From the NCBI GenBank assembly GCA_964346175.1, contig CAYFTG010000024.1, positions 1 to 19,217 on the forward strand: a DNA stretch of 19,217 nt, read 5' to 3'. This DNA comes from DTU032 sp964346175. GTDB taxonomy: Bacteria > Bacillota > Clostridia > Saccharofermentanales > DTU023. The notes below the pieces were generated by a model. The model was not told the origin of the DNA. It saw only the letters and a list, made by a program, of their open reading frames with translations, and made no database searches. Numbering within the stretch: the stretch's first letter is position 1; each line of letters opens with the position of its first letter. Shown here piece by piece: positions 7,567-15,168 of this stretch. Made by a program: the position numbers and the translations under genes.

Positions 7567-9048
7567 ATGCTAATTGACCTAACGATCAACAAGGAGCGGC
7601 TCGATCATGTTGTTGAGCGTGCTAGAGAACAGAACATCATTATCCCTACATTCGCACAATTACGTGATCCGAACAAGATTCCCGAAAAAATCAAAAAGGC
7701 TTTGAAAAATGTTGGCTCATGGGACATTAATCCCTTGAACCTTTTCCGTGTGACCTGGAAGAACGAACCTACCCTGGAAGGTGCCGGGTATGGTGACGTT
7801 AACATAATCGAATTCCCTCAGAAGTTGAGCGGAATCGACGCACGTATCTTTGTCATGGTTGGCAAGTGGTTCCCCACTGGCTGCCACAAGGTAGGAGCAT
7901 CATTCGGCTGCTTGGTACCTCGTCTTGTGACCGGTCAATTTGATCCTACAATTCATAAAGCTGTTTGGCCCTCAACCGGTAACTACTGCCGTGGCGGCGC
8001 CTTTAACTCAAAACTTCTCGGCTGTGAATCAGTAGCTATCCTGCCCGCAGAGATGAGCAGAGAGCGCTTCGAGTGGCTTAAAGAGATCGCAGATGAAATT
8101 ATTGTTACCCCCGGTGGTGAAAGTGACGTTTTTGAAATCTTTAACACCGTTTGGGATATTCGTAAGAACCGTCCTGAGTGCGTAGTCTTCAACCAGTTTG
8201 AAGAGATGGGCAACGTTCTGTGGCATTACCACGGCACAGGCCCAGCTATGCAAGAAGCCTATGAGAAGCAGATGAAGACTGATACTTCACGTTTCTTTGG
8301 TGCTTTCTTCACCAGCGGCAGCGGCGGCAGCATGAGCGCCGGCGACTACCTCAAAGACCAGTATCCTCACCTTAAAGTTTCAGTCGGTGAAGCACTGCAG
8401 TGCCCGACCATTTCGAATAACGGATTTGGCTACCACCGCATCGAAGGTATCGGCGACAAGCATATACCTTGGGTTCACAATGTGAAAAATACAGACATGG
8501 TTGCAGCAATCGACGATAACTATGCTGTGAACGTTTTCCGTCTCTGTAACTCCGAAGTGGGTCAGGAATACCTGCGCAGCGAATTCGGCTTGACGGATGA
8601 AGAACTCTACGACCTCACTATGCTCGGTATCAGCGGATTCGCCAATGTCCTTGGCTGCATTAAGATGGCTAATTACTATGAACTGACCGAAGACGACGTT
8701 CTTGGAACAGTGGCAACAGACTCCGCCGAAATGTACCAGTCTCGTCTCAAAGAGATGGATGCAGAAGAGAAGTACACTGCTGAGATGGCAGCTCGTGACT
8801 ACAATCGTTATCTCTTTGAAGTTGGTACAGACAACATGGAAGAGTTCACCTATTGGACCAGAAAACGCGTGCACAACCTCAAGTATTACACCTGGGTTGA
8901 GCAGCAAGAAAGAGATGTCGAAGAGCTTGATGCACAGTGGTATGATCCTAATTACTGGAACAACATCCACGCTCAGGTCGAAGACATTGACCGTCTGATC
9001 GAGGAATTTAACGAGAAGACCGGCGTCTTGGCAAATATGCCAGACTAA
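7567..9048 (+). CDS. PLP-dependent enzyme, fold type II, in the YgeX position
   Basis: This 493-aa protein has the hallmarks of the tryptophan synthase beta / threonine synthase / ammonia-lyase superfamily. The probable Schiff-base Lys108 lies in FPTGCHKVGAS, which resembles the TGAHK motif of TrpB. A substrate/cofactor loop STGNYCRGG follows (136-144), and the PLP phosphate loop is GSGGS (251-255). It is about 100 residues longer than E. coli YgeX (diaminopropionate ammonia-lyase) and does not show that enzyme's LNAFKMLGG lysine motif, so I do not call it YgeX. Position and fold suggest a beta-elimination or ammonia-lyase step on an amino acid intermediate such as 2,3-diaminopropionate; this is inference. 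AGGAG lies 6 nt before the ATG. It is the first gene of the cluster and is followed by a strong hairpin. Confidence 0.75.
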   Translation: MLIDLTINKERLDHVVERAREQNIIIPTFAQLRDPNKIPEKIKKALKNVGSWDINPLNLFRVTWKNEPTLEGAGYGDVNIIEFPQKLSGIDARIFVMVGKWFPTGCHKVGASFGCLVPRLVTGQFDPTIHKAVWPSTGNYCRGGAFNSKLLGCESVAILPAEMSRERFEWLKEIADEIIVTPGGESDVFEIFNTVWDIRKNRPECVVFNQFEEMGNVLWHYHGTGPAMQEAYEKQMKTDTSRFFGAFFTSGSGGSMSAGDYLKDQYPHLKVSVGEALQCPTISNNGFGYHRIEGIGDKHIPWVHNVKNTDMVAAIDDNYAVNVFRLCNSEVGQEYLRSEFGLTDEELYDLTMLGISGFANVLGCIKMANYYELTEDDVLGTVATDSAEMYQSRLKEMDAEEKYTAEMAARDYNRYLFEVGTDNMEEFTYWTRKRVHNLKYYTWVEQQERDVEELDAQWYDPNYWNNIHAQVEDIDRLIEEFNEKTGVLANMPD

Positions 9049-9059
9049 ACATAAACCTT

Positions 9060-9096
9060 TCTGCACGATGCCTGCTTGCGTAGTGCATCGTGCAGA
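9060..9096 (+). other. Intercistronic hairpin 1 (12-bp stem, no U-tract)
   Basis: tctgcacgatgc (9060-9071) pairs perfectly with gcatcgtgcaga (9085-9096) around a 13-nt loop, starting 12 nt after the PLP-enzyme stop. It is followed by acaactc, not by T residues, so it is not a standard intrinsic terminator; it may shield a processed mRNA 3' end or weaken read-through. Confidence 0.7.
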
Positions 9097-9280
9097 ACAA
9101 CTCAGGCTGAATCCTTAACAAAGAAATAATAAAAATTTATGCTATTTTAAGCATGCGGCAAATCAACTGATTTAGTATACTGTAAAGGCGTTTCAGACTG
9201 TGGAATTTGTATATTTAATCAAACTGTCCAGAGGAAGCTAGAATTTTTGTCGAATTTCCTAAGACATAAAGAACAAGCAT

Positions 9281-9295
9281 GTTACGTTCCGTAAC
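9281..9295 (+). promoter_or_regulatory. Candidate operator, motif copy 2 (perfect inverted repeat)
   Basis: gttacg-ttc-cgtaac is a perfect 6-bp inverted repeat with a 3-nt centre, 33 nt before the ygeW ATG. It shares GTTnnGTTCCGnAA with the site at 7506-7521. A TATACT hexamer at 9176-9181 and a TATATT at 9210-9215 could be -10 boxes of an internal promoter, but neither has a good -35 box. Confidence 0.4.
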
Positions 9296-9328
9296 CAGAC
9301 TCAAAAACAATATCAGGAGGAATAATTA

Positions 9329-10525
9329 ATGTCATTGGAATCATTGCTTAGTCAACTAAAAGGGTATGATTTCGCTAATCTATACCACGATGATTTTCTA
9401 CACACCTGGGATAAGTCTCAGGACGAACTAATGGCTATCTTCACAGTAGCCGATGCTCTGCGCAAACTGCGCGAAAACAATAAGAGCTGTCGCATCGCGG
9501 ACTCAGGTCTTGCAATTTCGCTCTTCCGCGACAACTCCACCAGAACGCGCTTCTCCTTTGCTTCAGCGGCAAACCTTCTTGGCTTTGAAATTCAGGATTT
9601 CGAAGAAGGCGAATCACAGATTGCCCACGGCGAAACCATTCAAGAAACTGCTAACATGATCTCTTTCATGGCTGACGTTATCGGCATCCGTGATGACATG
9701 TACATCGGCAAAGGCCACACCTTCATGAAGAGTGTGTCTGATCACGTAAAAGAAGGCCATGAAGACGGCATTCTTGAACAGCGTCCGACAATAGTTAACC
9801 TGCAGTGTGATATCGATCACCCGACACAGAGCATGGCAGATGCACTTCACCTGATTCATGAGTTTGGCGGAGTTGAGAACCTGCGCGGCAAAAAAGTTGC
9901 AATGACTTGGGCCTATTCACCTTCGTACGGTAAGCCCCTTTCAGTTCCTCAGGGAATCGTAGGTCTCATGACACGCTTCGGAATGGAAGTCACATTGGCA
10001 CATCCTGAAGGCTACGAGATTATGTCTGATGTCGAAGATATCGCTAGAGACAATGAGAAAAAGTATGGCGGCAAATTCACCAAGACATACTCAATGGAAG
10101 AAGCTTTCCAAGATGCAGACATCGTCTATCCTAAGAGCTGGGCACCTTATGCCGCCATGGAAAAACGCACAAACTTGTACGCCGAAGGCGACAAGCAAGG
10201 CATCGCTGACCTCGAGCAAGAACTGCTAGAGCATAACAAGAGCCACATGGACTGGCAGTGCACCGAAGAGCTGATGAAGACCACCAAAGACGGCAAAGCC
10301 CTCTACCTACATTGTCTGCCCGCAGACATCACAGGCGTAAGTACCGAAGTTGGTGAAGTTGACGCAAGCGTATTCGATCGTTATCGCATACCTCTGTACA
10401 AAGAAGCCAGCTACAAGCCTTACGTTATCGCAGCCATGATTTTCCTCCAGAAGATCAAGAACCCGGTAGCGAAGCTGGAAGAACTCTGGGCAGCAGAAGC
10501 AGCCCGTTTGGGAGATAACGCCTAA
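9329..10525 (+). CDS. ygeW: YgeW-type knotted carbamoyltransferase
   Basis: This 398-aa protein of the aspartate/ornithine carbamoyltransferase superfamily matches E. coli YgeW in length (about 396 aa) and character. The carbamoyl-phosphate loop is STRTR (70-74, in RDNSTRTRFSF). The second-domain motifs DHPTQSMAD and HCLPAD are present. The segment TWAYSPSYGKPLSVPQG is typical of the knotted transcarbamylases. YgeW enzymes have no proven amino substrate. In purine-degradation clusters the reverse (phosphorolytic) reaction, yielding carbamoyl phosphate from a ureido compound, is plausible and would feed a carbamate kinase, but none is encoded in the window. AGGAGG lies 8 nt before the ATG. It sits in the middle of the operon, with hairpins both before and after it. 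Confidence 0.92.
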   Translation: MSLESLLSQLKGYDFANLYHDDFLHTWDKSQDELMAIFTVADALRKLRENNKSCRIADSGLAISLFRDNSTRTRFSFASAANLLGFEIQDFEEGESQIAHGETIQETANMISFMADVIGIRDDMYIGKGHTFMKSVSDHVKEGHEDGILEQRPTIVNLQCDIDHPTQSMADALHLIHEFGGVENLRGKKVAMTWAYSPSYGKPLSVPQGIVGLMTRFGMEVTLAHPEGYEIMSDVEDIARDNEKKYGGKFTKTYSMEEAFQDADIVYPKSWAPYAAMEKRTNLYAEGDKQGIADLEQELLEHNKSHMDWQCTEELMKTTKDGKALYLHCLPADITGVSTEVGEVDASVFDRYRIPLYKEASYKPYVIAAMIFLQKIKNPVAKLEELWAAEAARLGDNA

Positions 10526-10544
10526 TAAATTTCTTAAGCTAGAA

Positions 10545-10568
10545 CGGAGATGCCGTGAGGCATCTCCG
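10545..10568 (+). other. Intercistronic hairpin 2 (10-bp stem, GTGA loop)
   Basis: cggagatgcc (10545-10554) pairs perfectly with ggcatctccg (10559-10568) around a GTGA tetraloop, a stable GNRA fold. It begins 19 nt after the ygeW stop and is followed by cttgcacaaa, so a U-tract is absent. Confidence 0.7.
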
Positions 10569-10635
10569 CTTGCACAAATACATTAACATTGCCTATTGGC
10601 AGACGATAAACGTCAATAAATTTAAAGGAGTAAAT

Positions 10636-11859
10636 ATGTCAAAAGTTTCGATTGATTTGGATCGCGTTCGTGCGGAAGCGGAAAAGTACCGCGATGACAT
10701 GACCAAATTCTTGCGTGATCTAATTAAGATCGGCGGCGAGAGCTGCGAAGAAGGCCCCAAAGTTGAGCGCATCAAAGAAGAGATGGAAAAGCTCGGCTAT
10801 GATAAAGTGGAAGTTGACCCCCTCGGCAACGTTATTGGTTGGATGGGCGAAGGCGACATCATAATCGCTTATGACTCACATATCGATACAGTAGGTATCG
10901 GCGATATCTCCCTCTGGGATTTCGATCCATACGAAGGTTTTGAGAACGAGACTGAAATCGGTGGCCGTGGTGCTTCTGACCAGCTCGGTGGAATGGTTTC
11001 CTCAACTTACGGCGCCAAAATCATGAAGGACCTCGGACTGATTCCTGAGGGCGTCAAGATTATGGTAGTCGGCAGTGTCCAGGAAGAAGACTGCGACGGC
11101 ATGTGCTGGCTGTACATCATTGAGAAAGACGAAATCCGTCCGGACTTTGTCGTTTCAACAGAGCCTACAGACATGCACGTCTATCGTGGACATCGTGGCC
11201 GCATGGAGATAAAAGTTGAAGTTAAGGGTGTTTCATGTCACGGTTCAGCTCCTGAGCGCGGTGACAACGCTATCTACAAGATGGCCGACATTCTGCAAGA
11301 AGTTCGTGACCTCAATGACAACTTGAAAGATGACTCTTTCTTGGGCAAAGGCACAGTAACCACTTCTCAGATCTACTTCACCTCTCCTTCACGTTGCGCA
11401 GTAGCAGACAGCTGCACAATCTCTCTTGACCGTCGCCTGACCTGGGGTGAAACCTATCAGAGCGCACTGAAAGAAATCGAAGATCTTCCTTCAGTCAAGA
11501 AGTATGGCGCAGAAGTCAGCATGTACGAATACAGCCGTCCGTCCTGGACCGGTGAAGTATACGTTCAAGACTGCTACTTCCCGACCTGGAAAATTGATGA
11601 GGATGCTCCTCAGGCTCGCGCACTCGTTGATGCTTACACCGATCTCTATGGTGAACCCAAGCTCGACAAGTGGACATTCTCCACCAACGGTGTTGCAATC
11701 ATGGGACGTCACGGCATCCCCTGCATCGGCTTAGGCCCCGGTAAGGAAGCTCAAGCTCATGCACCTAACGAGATCACCTGGAAAGAAGACCTCGTCAGAA
11801 CTGCAGCAATTTACAGCACCATGCCCTCATACTATGTTGAGTACATGGACGAGAAATAA
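10636..11859 (+). CDS. ygeY: YgeY-type M20-family metallohydrolase
   Basis: This 407-aa zinc hydrolase of the M20 peptidase/deacetylase superfamily matches the YgeY group linked to selenium/purine clusters. Probable metal ligands are His82 and Asp84 region (YDSHIDTVG), Asp115 (GRGASDQLGG), Glu151 (VQEEDCDG, with Glu150 or Glu151 as catalytic base), Glu176 (STEPTD) and His375 (AQAHAPNE). The dimerisation-domain His is in CHGSAPERG. The family removes an acyl, carbamoyl or aminoacyl group from an amino acid; the actual YgeY substrate is not established. I chose the ATG at 10636 because AAAGGAG lies 5 nt upstream. An upstream GTG at 10555 would add 27 residues but falls inside the loop of hairpin 2 and has no ribosome site. 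Confidence 0.9.
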   Translation: MSKVSIDLDRVRAEAEKYRDDMTKFLRDLIKIGGESCEEGPKVERIKEEMEKLGYDKVEVDPLGNVIGWMGEGDIIIAYDSHIDTVGIGDISLWDFDPYEGFENETEIGGRGASDQLGGMVSSTYGAKIMKDLGLIPEGVKIMVVGSVQEEDCDGMCWLYIIEKDEIRPDFVVSTEPTDMHVYRGHRGRMEIKVEVKGVSCHGSAPERGDNAIYKMADILQEVRDLNDNLKDDSFLGKGTVTTSQIYFTSPSRCAVADSCTISLDRRLTWGETYQSALKEIEDLPSVKKYGAEVSMYEYSRPSWTGEVYVQDCYFPTWKIDEDAPQARALVDAYTDLYGEPKLDKWTFSTNGVAIMGRHGIPCIGLGPGKEAQAHAPNEITWKEDLVRTAAIYSTMPSYYVEYMDEK

Positions 11860-11871
11860 TCGTTTGCGTTC

Positions 11872-11904
11872 AAAGGCCGGAGCTCCGCAGGGACTCCGGC
11901 CTTT
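11872..11904 (+). other. Intercistronic hairpin 3 (11-bp stem)
   Basis: aaaggccggag (11872-11882) pairs perfectly with ctccggccttt (11894-11904) around an 11-nt loop, 12 nt after the ygeY stop. It is followed by gttgtataaa, which is only weakly T-rich, so it could act as a partial terminator or as an mRNA-stabilising structure. Confidence 0.7.
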
Positions 11905-12002
11905 GTTGTATAAAAAATAAGTTAAGAGTGAACTAATGTTCTCATTTTCGACCGAGAAAGATAGCATTTGCCTTCTTAACAATATGAAGTAAGGAGAAGA
12001 CA

Positions 12003-15000
12003 ATGGGAGACATTATGCGACCGATGGGCTTTGACCAACTGATTAAGTGGAGTCTGTCAGAATACAAGCAAGAAAATTCAGTCTTCGGAGTACACAAAAG
12101 CAAGTTTTACAAGAATCGTTCTGGGCGCCGAATGAACACTGTACTAGGCGACAAATTGGCATCAGCCGTAGGTCCGGCCGCCGGTCCGGCGACGCAATTA
12201 GCTCAAAATATACTCACGTCATATTTGGGCGGTGCTCGCTTCCTAGAATTGAAAACTGTACAGATCATGGACGGAGAGCAAATTCGCCACGCTGTACCGA
12301 AACCCTGTATAATCGCGGAAGATGAGTGTTACAACTGCGAGTGGTCAACTGAACTTACAGTCCAAGAAGCTTACGATGAATACGTAAAGGCTTGGCTCGC
12401 CATTAACGTGCTGGCACGGGAATTCGGCGTATCTGAAGCTGACGACTTCGCCTTTAACATGAGTGTTGGCTACGATCTCGAAGGCATCAAGTCTGAGAAG
12501 ATCGACAATTTTATTGAAGGCCTGAAAGACGCAACAAATAGCCCGGTTTTTAAAGAAGGTATTAAATTCCTGCAAGATAACGTTGCTTTGTTTGAAAACG
12601 TTAGTGCAGAAGACATCGCTGCAATTTCCCCCAATCTCTGTAACGCGGCAACCCTCTCTACCTTGCACGGTTGTCCTCCTGATGAAATTGAAGCTATCTC
12701 AAGGCATCTTTTAACAGAGAAACATGTCAGCGTATTTGTTAAGTGCAACCCTACAATGCTTGGCTTCGAATATGCTCGTGAAGCATTGGATAAGTTAGGC
12801 TATGACTATGTGGCTTTCCCTGACACGCACTTCAAGGGCGACCTGCAATATGATGATGCAGTCGAAATGTTCAAACGTCTCTTACCGCTAGCTGAGGAAA
12901 AAGGCCTGGCTTTTGGTGCAAAACTGACCAATACCTTCCCCTGCGACACAGACAACGAACAGTTGCCTGCCGATTCGATGTACATGTCCGGTCGCTCACT
13001 CATGGCTCTAACTATAAGCTTAGCCACTAAGTTGAGCGAAGCCTTTGAAGGTAAATTGCCGATTTCCTATTCCGGTGGAGCAGATGCTTTCAACATTAAT
13101 GACATTCTGGCAACAGGAATTGGCCCGGTTACTATGGCCACAACCCTCCTAAAACCCGGCGGATATGCTCGCTTTAACCAGATAGCCCAAAAAACCGAGT
13201 ACATGCTCAAAGATAATCCCAAAGGTCTCGTTGACGTTGAGGCTTTGAGGCAATTGCGTGATAAGAGCTATAGTGCTCCCGAAAACCAGAAGAACTATCG
13301 TGAGAAGGTCGCTTCTCGCAAAACTGATTCAGAGCTCGGCCTCTATGACTGCTATAAAGCACCATGTAAAGATGGCGGCTGCCCCATTAACCAGCAGATC
13401 CCCGAGTATCTAAAGCTCGTCGCTGATGGTGAATATGATGAAGCTATGCGTGTTATCTCAATCGATAACGCTTGCCCGACCATAACCGGTGTTCTTTGTG
13501 CGCAACCTTGTCGCGACAAATGTACTCGTCTTGATTACGATAAGGCGATTCACATGCGTGACGTCAAATTGAAAGCTGCTGATGAAAGCCAAGATTCATA
13601 TATCAGCGGTATCACAGCCTCAGACTTGAGAACAGACAAGAAGGCCGTTGTAATCGGTGCCGGCCCCGGCGGGATTTCTGCAGCGATCTATCTGCGCCGC
13701 AACGGTGTTGAAGTCGACGTTTATGAAAAACGTGCTAAGTCCCACGGAATCGTTCGCTATGCTATTCCTGAATTCCGTATTTCTGAAGAGTTGATCGACC
13801 GCGACTACGAAATTGCAGTTGCTGAAGGTGTAAATTTCCACTTCAACTGTGATCCGAACTTTGATCTGGCTAAATTGCGCGAAGACTACGATTACGTCGT
13901 CGTCGCCGTTGGTGCCTGGTCAAAGGGACGCAATCCGGTTCGCGAAGGGCAAGACAAAGTCCACGATGCACTTGAAGTCTTGATTCAAGCCAAAGAAGAT
14001 GGCGCCCTCGATATGGGCAAACGTGTTGCAGTAGTCGGCGCCGGTGACGTCGCGATGGACTGCGCTCGCTTGGCCAAACGCACGGCTGGTGTCGAACATG
14101 TTGATATCGTATATCGTCGTACTGAGGCGTACATGCCTGCCAGCCAAGACGAATACGAAGATGCTTTGGCCGAAGGTGTCGGTGTGCTGGAACTTGTCGC
14201 ACCTGTATCTTATGACGGCAAGACTCTCAGATGTGAAAAGATGGAACTGGGCGACTACGATGCCTCAGGTCGTAAATCCGTCAATGGGACTGGTGAGTTC
14301 GTTGATCTTGATTATGATTTTGTTATCGGTGCAACCGGTGCTTCCGTGAACCCGAGCCTCTTTGAGAAATTCGGTCTTGCTCTCGATGAGCGCAGACGCC
14401 CCAAACTGTCTGAAGTTTTTGAATCAAGTGAAGCTAACGTTTATGTCGTTGGCGATTGCCGTCGTGGACCTTCCACCGTGGTAGCAGCCATGGGCGATTC
14501 ACGCACTGTAGCAAAAGAAATTCTCAGACGCGAAGGCCTGGTGAACGACTTCGAACGTGTCGAAGTTCCGCAGGAACAGTCTGAGATTAACAAACGCCGT
14601 GGTGTTTTGATGCATGAGAGAGAGCGCGATGACGAAGGTCTACGCTGTCTCACTTGCGATCAGTTCTGTGAGATTTGTAAGGAAGTTTGTCCCAACCGCG
14701 CTAACGTAGCCATCTCAGTCCCCGGCTTTGAGAACTTACACCAAATTCTCCACGTGGACGGCATGTGCAATGAGTGCGGCAACTGCGGCACCTTCTGCCC
14801 TCACGCAGGACTACCCTACAAAGATAAGTTCACACTTTACTGGACTAGAGACGATTTCGATGATTCGGACAACGCCGGTTTCCTGAAGCTTGATGACGAT
14901 AAGTACCTGCTTCGCGACTCCAACACGCAGGTATTTGAAAGCGGGATTCGTGACAATCGCGATGAACGTATGTTAGACGGCTTTGTTGCCATGATCACTG

Positions 15001-15059
15001 CAGTTGAAGAGGACTATCCTTGGCTGCTGCAATACAGCGAGCCCGATCCAAGAGTATAA
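12003..15059 (+). CDS. ygfK: YgfK-type FAD/iron-sulfur oxidoreductase (putative selenate reductase subunit)
   Basis: This 1018-aa multidomain flavoprotein is close in length to E. coli YgfK (about 1032 aa) and has the same beginning (MGDIMRP). Domains in order: a dihydroorotate-dehydrogenase-like TIM barrel (about 1-440); a GltD/DPD-like iron-sulfur segment with Cys450, 455, 460, 491, 499, 503 and 507; an FAD Rossmann motif GAGPGG (552-557); and an NAD(P)H Rossmann motif GAGDVAMD (from 679). At the C-terminus two ferredoxin-type cysteine clusters are visible (Cys882, 885, 889, 892, 896 and Cys922, 925, 928, 932). This is an electron-transfer layout: NAD(P)H to FAD to several 4Fe-4S centres to the barrel. 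The name 'selenate reductase' is historical. In purine clusters it is thought to serve a redox step, possibly with a molybdenum hydroxylase, none of which is encoded here. AAGGAG lies 6 nt before the ATG. Confidence 0.93.
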   Translation: MGDIMRPMGFDQLIKWSLSEYKQENSVFGVHKSKFYKNRSGRRMNTVLGDKLASAVGPAAGPATQLAQNILTSYLGGARFLELKTVQIMDGEQIRHAVPKPCIIAEDECYNCEWSTELTVQEAYDEYVKAWLAINVLAREFGVSEADDFAFNMSVGYDLEGIKSEKIDNFIEGLKDATNSPVFKEGIKFLQDNVALFENVSAEDIAAISPNLCNAATLSTLHGCPPDEIEAISRHLLTEKHVSVFVKCNPTMLGFEYAREALDKLGYDYVAFPDTHFKGDLQYDDAVEMFKRLLPLAEEKGLAFGAKLTNTFPCDTDNEQLPADSMYMSGRSLMALTISLATKLSEAFEGKLPISYSGGADAFNINDILATGIGPVTMATTLLKPGGYARFNQIAQKTEYMLKDNPKGLVDVEALRQLRDKSYSAPENQKNYREKVASRKTDSELGLYDCYKAPCKDGGCPINQQIPEYLKLVADGEYDEAMRVISIDNACPTITGVLCAQPCRDKCTRLDYDKAIHMRDVKLKAADESQDSYISGITASDLRTDKKAVVIGAGPGGISAAIYLRRNGVEVDVYEKRAKSHGIVRYAIPEFRISEELIDRDYEIAVAEGVNFHFNCDPNFDLAKLREDYDYVVVAVGAWSKGRNPVREGQDKVHDALEVLIQAKEDGALDMGKRVAVVGAGDVAMDCARLAKRTAGVEHVDIVYRRTEAYMPASQDEYEDALAEGVGVLELVAPVSYDGKTLRCEKMELGDYDASGRKSVNGTGEFVDLDYDFVIGATGASVNPSLFEKFGLALDERRRPKLSEVFESSEANVYVVGDCRRGPSTVVAAMGDSRTVAKEILRREGLVNDFERVEVPQEQSEINKRRGVLMHERERDDEGLRCLTCDQFCEICKEVCPNRANVAISVPGFENLHQILHVDGMCNECGNCGTFCPHAGLPYKDKFTLYWTRDDFDDSDNAGFLKLDDDKYLLRDSNTQVFESGIRDNRDERMLDGFVAMITAVEEDYPWLLQYSEPDPRV

Positions 15060-15069
15060 ACACTGATAT

Positions 15070-15095
15070 CAGAGCTCCTCTTAAGAGGAGCTCTG
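15070..15095 (+). other. Intercistronic hairpin 4 (perfect 26-bp palindrome)
   Basis: cagagctcctctt (15070-15082) is followed immediately by its exact reverse complement aagaggagctctg (15083-15095), 10 nt after the ygfK stop. It is followed by aagacatc, without a U-tract. As DNA it is also a symmetric site that a dimeric protein could bind. Confidence 0.7.
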
Positions 15096-15168
15096 AAGAC
15101 ATCTAAAGACATTTGAGTGTGTCGCTTAGCCCAACGCAGCGTCTCACTCGCATACCAGGAGGAATACT

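Noticed and set aside
8380..9066. Open frame of 228 codons on the minus strand antisense to the PLP-enzyme gene
   Set aside because: It lies wholly opposite a well-supported gene, its translation is low-complexity in Val/Phe/His as expected from a codon-bias shadow, and it has no recognisable motif.
10555..10635. 27-residue N-terminal extension of YgeY from an upstream GTG
   Set aside because: The GTG is in the loop of an intercistronic hairpin, has no ribosome site, and the ATG at 10636 has AAAGGAG at ideal distance.
12003..15059. Possible selenocysteine (in-frame TGA) in the selenium-linked cluster
   Set aside because: All genes of the cluster are intact without internal stops and have expected lengths and termini; nothing requires read-through of a TGA.
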